Origin: an uncultured Marvinbryantia sp.
GTDB lineage: Bacteria > Bacillota > Clostridia > Lachnospirales > Lachnospiraceae
Assembly: GCA_934394985.1 (NCBI GenBank)
Contig: CAKRRF010000024.1
Span: forward strand, 1-39,229
Reading direction: 5' to 3'
DNA: 39,229 nucleotides
Notes under the pieces: generated by a model
What the model was told of the DNA's origin: nothing
Seen by the model: only the letters and a program-made list of their open reading frames with translations
Database searches by the model: none
Program-made: the position numbers and the translations under genes
Shown: piece by piece, positions 32,027 through 39,229 of the stretch
Position numbering within the stretch: the stretch's first letter is position 1
Layout: every line of letters starts with the position of its first letter

Positions 32027-33019
32027 ATGAAAACCGGAAAAATATCAGAGAACGTATTGAAACGTTCTGTTTTGAAAAGATGTAAGTCCGGAAGAGAGGA
32101 AGTGGCGCAGGGACCGGGAATCGGTCGGGACTGCGCCATTGTCCGATTGGAGGGACAAAAGTTTTGTGCTTTGCATACACAGACATTTACAGCAGAGCGG
32201 ATGGAAAAAGTGAGATTTCAGATATATGGCGGTGTGAATAATCTTTGCTGTTCCGGCGCAGAGGCGTCAGCAGTGATGCTTTCCATACTGCTTCCAGAAC
32301 AAGCAGAAGAAGAGATGCTGCGTAATATTATGGACAGCGCAGATGCAGCCTGTATAGAGTGTGGCATACAGCTGGCAGGAGGACATACGGCGGTATCTGC
32401 ATCGGTACAGGTTCCGGTAGTGACAGTCACGATGATGGGCTATGCAGACCGACAGCATCTGACGGGAGATCTGCGTCCGAACCTGGATCTTGTGATGGTG
32501 GGATATCCGGCACTGGAGGGAACCGTTCTTCTGACCAGAGAAAACGAAGAAGAACTAAAACAGCATTTTCCACTGGAACTGGTGGAAACGGCAAAAGGAT
32601 TTGACCAGCTGATGGTGGGAAAAGAAGCAGCAGAGATTGGATGGAACAGTGGCGCAGTTGCAATGCATGATATTTCCCAGGGAGGTGTCTTTGGAGCCCT
32701 GTGGGAGTTTTGCGAAAGCTGCGGAATCGGTCTGGAAGCAGATCTGCGAAAAATACCGATTCGTCAGGAAACCATAGAGATCTGCGAACAATATGGCTGG
32801 AATCCTTATCAGATGCAAAGCGGTGGCAGCTTTCTGATGGCGGTACCGGATGGACAGAAGACGGTCGATCAGCTGAAGCGGGCGGGCATTTGCTGTGCGG
32901 TGATTGGACGAACGACAGATAAAAAAGAAAAAGTGCTTCACAATGGAGAAGAAATGAGATACCTGGATAAACCGGCTCAGGACGAGATAGAAAAGCTGGT
33001 GTATCGGAATCTGATGTAA
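32027..33019 (+). CDS. AIR synthase-related protein (PurM/HypE/SelD fold)
   Basis: A 330-residue protein with the PurM-type ATP-binding fold. Signs are DCAIVRLEG near residue 35, YGGVNNLCCSGAEASAVMLSILLP, LAGGHTAVSAS (the Gly-Gly-His-Thr loop, typical of HypE/SelD relatives) and AMHDISQGGVFGALWEFCE (the second ATP-binding motif). HypE's C-terminal Pro-Arg-Ile-Cys is absent, so it is not hydrogenase maturation HypE. Substrate unknown. The ATG lies four bases after the vanW stop and 15 bases separate it from trmL, indicating one operon. Confidence 0.82.
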   Translation: MKTGKISENVLKRSVLKRCKSGREEVAQGPGIGRDCAIVRLEGQKFCALHTQTFTAERMEKVRFQIYGGVNNLCCSGAEASAVMLSILLPEQAEEEMLRNIMDSADAACIECGIQLAGGHTAVSASVQVPVVTVTMMGYADRQHLTGDLRPNLDLVMVGYPALEGTVLLTRENEEELKQHFPLELVETAKGFDQLMVGKEAAEIGWNSGAVAMHDISQGGVFGALWEFCESCGIGLEADLRKIPIRQETIEICEQYGWNPYQMQSGGSFLMAVPDGQKTVDQLKRAGICCAVIGRTTDKKEKVLHNGEEMRYLDKPAQDEIEKLVYRNLM

Positions 33020-33034
33020 GAGAGGAAACAAAAG

Positions 33035-33538
33035 ATGGCAAAACTGAATATTGTATTATTTGAACCGGAGATTCCGGCGAATACCGGTAATATCGGAAGA
33101 ACCTGTGTGGCAACAGGTACCAGACTGCATCTGATTGAACCGTTGGGATTTCGACTGAATGAGAAGTCAGTAAAACGTGCCGGAATGGATTACTGGGAGC
33201 ATCTGGATGTTACCAGATATATCAATTATGAAGATTTTCTGGAGAAAAATCCTGGAGCCAAGATTTATATGGCTACTACGAAGGCTCCAAAATGTTATAC
33301 GGAAGTGCAGTATGAGCCGGATTGCTTCATTATGTTTGGAAAAGAAAGTGCCGGAATTCCGGAAGAAATTTTGCTGGAAAATCAGGAGACAGCGGTACGG
33401 ATTCCGATGATGGAAGAAATTCGGTCGCTGAATCTTGGTAATTCGGTGGCAATTGTTCTGTATGAAGCATTGCGTCAGAATCATTTTTCGCAGATGCAGC
33501 TGGAAGGACATCTGACCAGATATGACTGGAAATTATGA
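33035..33538 (+). CDS. trmL: tRNA (cytidine(34)-2'-O)-methyltransferase TrmL
   Basis: A 167-residue SPOUT methyltransferase that 2'-O-methylates the wobble base of certain tRNA-Leu isoacceptors. The knot motifs are visible: EPEIPANTGNIGRTC (10-24), LIEPLGF, FIMFGKESAGIP, and the C-terminal RSLNLGNSVAIVLYEALRQ. Length is typical. AGAGGAAACAAAAG precedes the ATG. It ends the microprotein-vanW-AIRS operon and a convergent terminator follows. Confidence 0.93.
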   Translation: MAKLNIVLFEPEIPANTGNIGRTCVATGTRLHLIEPLGFRLNEKSVKRAGMDYWEHLDVTRYINYEDFLEKNPGAKIYMATTKAPKCYTEVQYEPDCFIMFGKESAGIPEEILLENQETAVRIPMMEEIRSLNLGNSVAIVLYEALRQNHFSQMQLEGHLTRYDWKL

Positions 33539-33542
33539 GAAA

Positions 33543-33571
33543 ATCAGATACGCAATAATGGCGTATCTGAT
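33543..33571. terminator. Terminator between trmL and the response regulator
   Basis: A perfect 11-bp stem (33543-33553 with 33561-33571) and seven-base loop. Read on the minus strand it is followed by TTTTCTC, so it suits the response regulator best; it may work both ways. Confidence 0.75.
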
Positions 33572-33578
33572 CAGTTTG

Positions 33579-34280
33579 TTATGCAGTAACAGCAAATTTA
33601 TAGCCAACACCCCAGACGGTGGACAAAGACCATGTTTCATGGTCTTTTATTTTTTCCCGAAGTCGCTTGATATGAACATCTACGGTGCGGGGATCCCCAA
33701 GATAATCATAGCCCCACACATAATCCAGAAGCTGTTCTCGGGTAAATACCCTGTTTGGAGATGAAGCCAGGCAGTAAAGCAGCTCCAGTTCTTTCGGAGG
33801 GAGCGCCAGTGGTTTGCCGTCCAGACGTACGGTATAGCTGGTCTGGCTGATAAACAGTCCTGGGTATTCCACATAATCCCCAATGGCATCACCGGGAGCA
33901 TCGAAGTTCATTTCCGGGTGATAACGGCGCAGAACAGCATGGATGCGAGCCTTCAGTTCACCCGGGTCAAATGGTTTTTCTATATAATCATCGGCACCCA
34001 ATTCCAACATACGAATTTTATCTGCTGTTTTGGTATTGCCGGAAAGTACGATAATCGGTGTAGCTGTGATCTTTCGTATTTTCAGGCATACTTCCGGACC
34101 ATTCATGCCTGGAAGAAAATAGTCAAGCAGAACCAGATCCGGCGAGTAATCGGTAAAATCAGTCAGAGCAGATTCGCCATCGAGATAAACTTTTGTTTCG
34201 TATCCGTCATTGCCCAGAAAAGTGGAAATCTGTCTGGCTGTTACCATATTGTCTTCAATAATCATTAATTTTTGTTTCAA
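33579..34280 (-). CDS. OmpR/PhoB-type response regulator, no kinase nearby
   Basis: A 233-residue response regulator. The receiver domain has the acidic pocket (IIEDN), phospho-acceptor Asp in LVLLDYFLPGMNGPE and Lys in YIEKPF. The C-terminal winged helix has PPKELELLYCLASSPNRVFTREQLLDYVWG and RTVDVHIKRLREKI followed by VGYKF. The start is TTG at 34280 behind GGGGAGG, seven bases upstream; an ATG at 34313 has no ribosome binding site. It lies 50 bases after mutS2 and no histidine kinase gene is in the window, so its kinase is elsewhere or it is an orphan. Confidence 0.9.
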   Translation of the reverse strand: MKQKLMIIEDNMVTARQISTFLGNDGYETKVYLDGESALTDFTDYSPDLVLLDYFLPGMNGPEVCLKIRKITATPIIVLSGNTKTADKIRMLELGADDYIEKPFDPGELKARIHAVLRRYHPEMNFDAPGDAIGDYVEYPGLFISQTSYTVRLDGKPLALPPKELELLYCLASSPNRVFTREQLLDYVWGYDYLGDPRTVDVHIKRLREKIKDHETWSLSTVWGVGYKFAVTA

Positions 34281-34330
34281 ATGTAAGCCTCCCCTTGTTG
34301 ATGTCAGAACCATTCAGAAAAAAGGCAATC

Positions 34331-36712
34331 TTATTTTTTAAAGGTCACAATTGTGACACCGGCATCCCCTTCACCAAATTCACCTAGTCGGTAAGAATCG
34401 ACATTCTTTTGTCTGCGCAGATAATTGTGTACCGCCTTACGCAGAGCACCAGTGCCTTTACCGTGTACGACACGGACACTTGGCATATGAGAAATGTAGG
34501 CATCATCCAGATACTTGTCCAGTTCCGCAAGAGCTTCGTCTACGGTCTTACCGAGAAGATTGATTTCTGTGCTGACGGAAGCAGACTTGGACATCTTGAT
34601 TTTACCGGTTCCGGTGCGGGTAGCTCGTGGATTTACTGTTTCCACATCCGGGATCAGCTCCAGATCCTTGATATTTACCTGAGAACGCATGATTCCCATT
34701 TGCACAAACAGATCACCACGGGCATTTGGCAGCGTGCTGACGGTACCCTTCAGATTCAGACTAAGTACTTTAACACTGTCACCAATATGCAGATCCTTTG
34801 GCTGAAGCTGTTTGGATGCTTTGGCAACAGCCGGTTTGACAGTCAGTTTTTTCTCTACGCCGGACATTTTTTCACGGAGCCGGGTACGTTCCTGCTCCAT
34901 GGCACGGGAATCAATACCCGCTTTTCCGAATTTATTGAAATTCTTAATAGTAGTATCTGCATATTCTTTGGCATCCCGGAGGATCTTATGCGCCTGCTCA
35001 TTAGCTTCTCTTAAAATACGCTCTCTGCTGGCATCCAGAGATTCCTGTTTCTGTTCCAGCCGGCTCTTCAGCTGTTCAATTTCCCGTTTGTAATGATTGA
35101 TCTCATCCTGTTCCCGTGCAATGGTCACACGGCTGTTTTCCAGATCAGCAAGGAGGGATTCAAAATCTTCATCCTGCTGGCTTAAGTTGCCCTTCGCTTC
35201 TTCAATAATATAATCATCCAGACCAAGCTTGGAAGAGATGGCAAAAGCATTACTTTTTCCAGGTATACCGATCAGCAGATGGTAGGTAGGACTTAACGTT
35301 TCTACATTGAATTCACAGCATCCGTTTTCCACACCCGGAGTGGTGAGTGCAAATACTTTCAGTTCGCTGTAATGTGTGGTAGCCATAGTGCGGATCCCCT
35401 GACGATGCAGATTAGATAAAATAGCAATGGCGAGAGCGGCACCTTCCGTCGGATCGGTTCCGGCACAAAGCTCATCAAATAATACCAGAGAATGAGGCGT
35501 TGCCTTTGCCAGAATGTTGACAATATTTGTCATATGGGAAGAAAAGGTACTCAGACTCTGTTCAATGCTCTGCTCATCGCCAATATCTGCAAAAACATCG
35601 TCAAAAACAGCCAGTTCAGACTGATCAAAGGCCGGGATATGCAGACCTGACTGTCCCATCAGGGTAAACAGTCCCACTGTTTTCAGAGAAACGGTTTTAC
35701 CACCGGTATTTGGTCCGGTAATGATCAGCAGTTCAAAATCTTTTCCGAGTCGGATATCAATCGGCACTGCTTTTTTCTTATCCAGCAGTGGATGACGGCC
35801 TTTTTTGATGTTGATAATTCCTTTTTCATTGAAAATCGGTTCACTTCCGTTATAAGAACGAGATAACTGCGCCCGGGCAAAGATAAAATCCAGGCGGGTA
35901 AGAAGCTCCAGATTGGTCTCCAGTGGTTCCAGCTCGGCAGCGGCACGGCTGCTTAGGGTAGAAAGAATCACTTCGATTTCTTTTTCTTCTTTCAGCTCCA
36001 GTTCATGTAATTCATTATTCAGTTTTAAAACAGCCATTGGCTCAATAAACAAGGTAGAGCCAGTGGAGGACTGGTCATGGATCATACCCTGAACCTGACC
36101 GCGGTATTCTGCTTTTACCGGAAGACAGTAACGCCCGTTACGCATGGTAATGACAGCGTCCTGCAGGTAAGTTCTGGCAGAACCATTGACCATGGAAGTC
36201 AGTTGTGCATGTACTTTATCGTTCATCTGTCCCATGGATCTGCGGATACTTTTTAAGGTCGGACTGGCATCATCACTGATTTCATCTTCTGATAAGATGC
36301 AGCGGCGGATCTCACCGGCCAAAGGAGCCAGCGGCTGCAAAGCCTGAAACATCACATCCAGAGCATCCGGCTCTGTCTCGTCATGATCTTTGCGGTCATA
36401 GGATTTGGCCCGGCTGCATACATCCAGCATTTTGCTGATAGAAAGAAGCTCCTGAGTACCTAAGATACTGCCGACCTCCAGACGCTTCAGAGAGCCGCGG
36501 ATATCACGGACACCGGAAAAAGAAAGACTGCCTTTCTGATAAATACGTGCCAGCGCCAGCGAAGTCTCATGCTGCATAGTGCGGATTTCTTCGATATCAG
36601 AGGAAGGAACCAGGTTCTTACACAGATCCTTTCCGAGAAGAGAACCGGCACAGTTCACCAGCTGTTCGATAATTTTTTCATATTCTAAAGTTTTTAAAAC
36701 CTTACTGTTCAT
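34331..36712 (-). CDS. mutS2: Endonuclease MutS2 / ribosome-rescue MutS2
   Basis: A 793-residue MutS2 protein. The ATPase domain has Walker A TGPNTGGKT with SLKTVGL, the following ADIGDEQSIEQSLSTFSSHM and LVLFDELCAGTDPTEGAALA, and TTHYSELK. The C-terminus is a coiled-coil plus the Smr domain (INLLGKTVDEALAELDKYL ... VRVVHGKGTGALRKAV), with the HGKGTG nuclease-like motif. The mismatch-binding domain of MutS is absent. Roles reported for the family are suppressing recombination and splitting collided ribosomes. AGGAG precedes the ATG. Its promoter is strong. Confidence 0.95.
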   Translation of the reverse strand: MNSKVLKTLEYEKIIEQLVNCAGSLLGKDLCKNLVPSSDIEEIRTMQHETSLALARIYQKGSLSFSGVRDIRGSLKRLEVGSILGTQELLSISKMLDVCSRAKSYDRKDHDETEPDALDVMFQALQPLAPLAGEIRRCILSEDEISDDASPTLKSIRRSMGQMNDKVHAQLTSMVNGSARTYLQDAVITMRNGRYCLPVKAEYRGQVQGMIHDQSSTGSTLFIEPMAVLKLNNELHELELKEEKEIEVILSTLSSRAAAELEPLETNLELLTRLDFIFARAQLSRSYNGSEPIFNEKGIINIKKGRHPLLDKKKAVPIDIRLGKDFELLIITGPNTGGKTVSLKTVGLFTLMGQSGLHIPAFDQSELAVFDDVFADIGDEQSIEQSLSTFSSHMTNIVNILAKATPHSLVLFDELCAGTDPTEGAALAIAILSNLHRQGIRTMATTHYSELKVFALTTPGVENGCCEFNVETLSPTYHLLIGIPGKSNAFAISSKLGLDDYIIEEAKGNLSQQDEDFESLLADLENSRVTIAREQDEINHYKREIEQLKSRLEQKQESLDASRERILREANEQAHKILRDAKEYADTTIKNFNKFGKAGIDSRAMEQERTRLREKMSGVEKKLTVKPAVAKASKQLQPKDLHIGDSVKVLSLNLKGTVSTLPNARGDLFVQMGIMRSQVNIKDLELIPDVETVNPRATRTGTGKIKMSKSASVSTEINLLGKTVDEALAELDKYLDDAYISHMPSVRVVHGKGTGALRKAVHNYLRRQKNVDSYRLGEFGEGDAGVTIVTFKK

Positions 36713-36745
36713 GTAAATACTCCTAACAGATCATTTTGTGGAAAT

Positions 36746-36774
36746 AGTATATCACAAATAGAACTACGGGTCAA
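36746..36774 (-). promoter_or_regulatory. Promoter of mutS2 and the response regulator
   Basis: -35 TTGACC (complement of 36769-36774), exactly 17 bp, -10 TATACT (complement of 36746-36751). Confidence 0.75.
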
Positions 36775-36806
36775 AAGCTGCATATCAGGATGAAGGCATA
36801 AAAGGA

Positions 36807-36834
36807 TTGAAATTATCATAGAAGATGTTGTATC
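36807..36834 (+). promoter_or_regulatory. Possible promoter of the yhaM-rlmD pair
   Basis: -35 TTGAAA (36807-36812), 16-bp spacer, -10 TGTATC (36829-36834), about 36 bases before the start codon. Confidence 0.45.
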
Positions 36835-36870
36835 ATCTAAAGTGAAATGAATTAGAAAAGAGGAAAATTT

Positions 36871-37818
36871 ATGAAGTTTATCGGACAGCTCCGTGAAGGA
36901 GACCGTATCAGTGATATTTATCTTTGCAAGCACAGACAGGCAGCTGTGACAAAGAATGGAAAGTCTTATGAAAATGTAATTCTTCAGGACAAGACAGGAA
37001 CCATCGATGCCAAGATCTGGGATCCAAATTCCAGCGGGATCGATGATTTTGACGTATTGGATTATATTGATGTAGTAGGTGATGTGAGTAATTTTCAGGG
37101 GGCTCTGCAGGTATCCATCAAACGGGTACGTAAGGTGCAGGAAGGAGAATATGATCCGGCAGATTACCTTCCTGTAACGGAAAAAGATGTGGATGCCATG
37201 TATCAGGAATTGCTGGATATCCTGGGAAGTGTAAAGAATACCTGTCTGACGCAGTTAAATGATATGTATTTCCGTAAGAATGAGTCCTTTGAAAAAGCAT
37301 TTAAGTTCCATTCTGCGGCAAAATCGGTACATCATGGATTTGTGGGCGGACTTCTGGAGCATACGTTAAGTGTGGTGAAGCTGTGTGATTATTACTGCAG
37401 CTGTTATCCGGAACTGAACCGTGATCTTCTGCTGACGGCAGCGGCTTTTCATGATGTGGGGAAATTAAAAGAATTGTCTACGTTCCCGGAAAATGATTAT
37501 ACCGATGATGGACAGCTTCTCGGACATATTTACATGGGAACGGAGCTGATTCGTGCAAGTATTCGCCGAATTCCAGAATTCCCGAAAAAACTGGCCAGTG
37601 AGCTTTGTCACTGTATTCTGGCACATCACGGAGAACTGGAATATGGTTCTCCAAAGAAGCCGGCTCTGATGGAAGCAGTAGCCTTAAATCTGGCAGACAA
37701 TACAGATGCAAAGCTGGAAACCTTCCGTGAAGTTTTAAAATCAGCAAAAGAAAATGACGGCTGGCTGGGATACAACAGACTGTTTGAAAGTAATTTACGC
37801 AGAAGCAGTAATGAATAG
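36871..37818 (+). CDS. yhaM: 3'-5' exoribonuclease YhaM family (OB fold plus HD domain)
   Basis: A 315-residue protein. The N-terminal OB-fold nucleic-acid-binding domain (about 1-95, with VILQDKTGTIDAKIWD) precedes an HD phosphohydrolase domain: HHGFVGGLLEHT (154-165), AFHDVGK (192-198), and LAHHGELEYGSPKKP with the last metal His pair. YhaM proteins degrade RNA and can act on DNA in 3'-5' direction, depending on Mn. GAGGAAAATTT precedes the ATG. It reads into rlmD with a 14-base gap. Confidence 0.92.
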   Translation: MKFIGQLREGDRISDIYLCKHRQAAVTKNGKSYENVILQDKTGTIDAKIWDPNSSGIDDFDVLDYIDVVGDVSNFQGALQVSIKRVRKVQEGEYDPADYLPVTEKDVDAMYQELLDILGSVKNTCLTQLNDMYFRKNESFEKAFKFHSAAKSVHHGFVGGLLEHTLSVVKLCDYYCSCYPELNRDLLLTAAAFHDVGKLKELSTFPENDYTDDGQLLGHIYMGTELIRASIRRIPEFPKKLASELCHCILAHHGELEYGSPKKPALMEAVALNLADNTDAKLETFREVLKSAKENDGWLGYNRLFESNLRRSSNE

Positions 37819-37832
37819 ATAATGGAGTGAAG

Positions 37833-39200
37833 ATGAAGAAAGACGATTTGATACAGGTACAGATAGAAGATATCGGTTCAGATGGACAGGGAATCGGAAA
37901 AGCAGATGGTATGACCATTTTTGTAAAGGATGCCATTATCGGAGATCTGGTGGAAGCTAAAGTGATGAAGATGAAAAAGACCTATGGTTTTGCCAGGCTG
38001 ATGAAGGTGCTGCAGCCTTCTCCTTATCGTGTTGTACCGAAATGTCCGGTGGCAAAACAGTGTGGCGGATGTCAGATTCAGGAAATGGATTATGCAGAAC
38101 AGCTTGTATTTAAGGAAAATAAAGTAAAAAATAATCTGATGCGTATCGGAGGATTTTCCGAAGAAGAGATTCCGATGGAGCCGATCGTGGGCATGGATGA
38201 TCCATGGAGATATCGTAACAAAGCACAGTTTCCGATTGGCAGAGATAAAAACGGTACGATTGTAGCAGGATTCTACGCAGGAAGAACACACAGTATTATC
38301 AGTAACCGTAACTGTTATCTTGGTGTGGAGGAAAACAGGGAAATACTGGATATAGTGATTGCTCATATGGAGCAGTACGGTATTGATCCATATAATGAGG
38401 TGACAGGCAAAGGACTGGTGCGTCATGTGCTGATTCGTTATGGATTTACTACAAAAGAAGTCATGGTCTGTCTGGTGTGTAATGGTGCTCAGATTCCATA
38501 TGCGGAAGTGTTGTGTGAGACCCTGAGCCATATTCCGGGTATGACCAGTATTTCCCTGAATATCAACCGGGAAAAGACAAATGTCATTCTGGGAAATAAA
38601 GTGAAGACTTTATGGGGACGCAGTTATATCGAAGATTATATCGGAAATGTAAAATATCAGATATCACCGTTATCTTTCTTTCAGGTAAATCCGGTTCAGA
38701 CTGAAAAGCTGTATGGACTGGCACTGGAATATGCAGATCTGAAAGGGGAAGAGACGGTCTGGGATCTGTATTGCGGGATCGGGACGATTTCTCTTTTCCT
38801 CGCGCAGAAAGCGAAGCAGGTCTATGGTGTGGAGATTATCCCGCAGGCCATTGAAGATGCCAGAAATAATGCAAGATTAAATGGCATTGCGAATGCTGAA
38901 TTTTATGTGGGAAAATCCGAGGAAATCCTGCCGCAGAAATACAGAGAAGAAGATGCTCATGCAGATGTAATCGTAGTCGATCCTCCAAGAAAAGGCTGTG
39001 ATGAGGAATTGCTGTCCACGATATTGCAGATTGCACCAAAGAGAGTGGTATACGTCAGTTGCGACAGTGCTACGCTGGCAAGAGATCTGAAGTTCCTGTG
39101 CAGTCAGGGGTATAAGCTGGAACGGTGCCGGGCAGTTGACCAATTCCCGATGAGCGTGCATGTGGAGACTGTGGTGTTGCTACAAAGGAAGAATATGTAG
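37833..39200 (+). CDS. rlmD: 23S rRNA uracil-C5 methyltransferase, RlmD/RlmCD type
   Basis: A 455-residue TrmA/RumA-family enzyme. An N-terminal TRAM-like domain (about 2-60) precedes a 4Fe-4S site with Cys71, Cys77 and Cys80 (CPVAKQCGGC) and a later Cys in RNCYLG. The methyltransferase part has FFQVNPVQTEKLY, DLYCGIGTISLFLA, VVDPPRKGCDE and the nucleophile Cys in VYVSCDSATLARDL. Substrate position (U1939, U747 or a tRNA site) cannot be told from sequence. The start is ATG 37833 with GGAG six bases upstream; GTG at 37827 lies within that site. Confidence 0.93.
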   Translation: MKKDDLIQVQIEDIGSDGQGIGKADGMTIFVKDAIIGDLVEAKVMKMKKTYGFARLMKVLQPSPYRVVPKCPVAKQCGGCQIQEMDYAEQLVFKENKVKNNLMRIGGFSEEEIPMEPIVGMDDPWRYRNKAQFPIGRDKNGTIVAGFYAGRTHSIISNRNCYLGVEENREILDIVIAHMEQYGIDPYNEVTGKGLVRHVLIRYGFTTKEVMVCLVCNGAQIPYAEVLCETLSHIPGMTSISLNINREKTNVILGNKVKTLWGRSYIEDYIGNVKYQISPLSFFQVNPVQTEKLYGLALEYADLKGEETVWDLYCGIGTISLFLAQKAKQVYGVEIIPQAIEDARNNARLNGIANAEFYVGKSEEILPQKYREEDAHADVIVVDPPRKGCDEELLSTILQIAPKRVVYVSCDSATLARDLKFLCSQGYKLERCRAVDQFPMSVHVETVVLLQRKNM

Positions 39201-39229
39201 AAATCCTTGAATTTACGCACTTTGTGGAG

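Noticed and set aside
32027..33019. HypE hydrogenase maturation protein
   Set aside because: Lacks the C-terminal Pro-Arg-Ile-Cys and there is no hydrogenase cluster; called AIRS-related instead.
1..39229. CRISPR arrays, insertion sequences or prophage genes
   Set aside because: No repeat-spacer pattern, transposase, integrase or phage structural gene is seen; base use is even across genes.

Overview
This 39.2 kb window looks like core chromosome from a low-to-mid GC Firmicute, most probably a gut Lachnospiraceae (Clostridia). The basis is Clostridia-type gene content (DUF4364, a DUF4080 radical SAM protein, VanW-family proteins, a reverse rubrerythrin with a PerR-like regulator, a tandem-OB SSB-like protein), strong AGGAGG-type ribosome binding sites and consensus sigma-A promoters. 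This is inference; no species is claimed. I see no prophage, transposase, integrase or CRISPR array.

Layout. 1-1.4 kb: tRNA-Cys, a GIY-YIG protein and a TrhA/hemolysin III membrane protein. 1.5-4.2 kb: xpaC-telA pair. 4.2-7.8 kb: glmS, then an alarmone-synthetase-like gene overlapping two uncharacterised small genes. 7.8-13.3 kb: topB, M18 aminopeptidase, a PfkB sugar kinase and a YitT membrane protein. 13.4-15.9 kb: secreted beta-sandwich protein, then reverse rubrerythrin and a PerR-type regulator on the minus strand, each with a consensus promoter and an inverted repeat just downstream of the -10, and a small membrane peptide. 15.9-17.8 kb: typA (minus). 18-21.3 kb: tandem-OB protein, orphan corrinoid-adenosyltransferase-like P-loop protein, dapA and dapB. 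21.4-26.2 kb: three-repeat lipoprotein, DegV, a membrane protein, a polysaccharide deacetylase and rarA. 26.2-30.2 kb: divergent mnmM (ytqB) and mnmL (ytqA) homologues, then DUF4364 and a B12-binding radical SAM gene. 30.3-33.5 kb: an unannotated 35-residue membrane microprotein, a VanW protein, an AIR-synthase-like protein and trmL. 33.6-36.7 kb: mutS2 and an orphan response regulator (minus). 36.9-39.2 kb: yhaM-type exonuclease and rlmD.

Themes. tRNA/rRNA modification (mnmM, mnmL homologue, trmL, rlmD), nucleic-acid maintenance (topB, rarA, mutS2, SSB-like), cell envelope (glmS, dapA/dapB, deacetylase, VanW, lipoprotein) and stress (rubrerythrin/PerR, alarmone synthetase, telA/xpaC, typA). 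The most testable points are the probable PerR circuit at 14.9-15.5 kb, the alarmone-synthetase cassette at 6.1-7.8 kb, the divergent mnmM/mnmL arrangement at 26.8 kb, the 35-residue microprotein at 30.3 kb and several palindromic intergenic elements.
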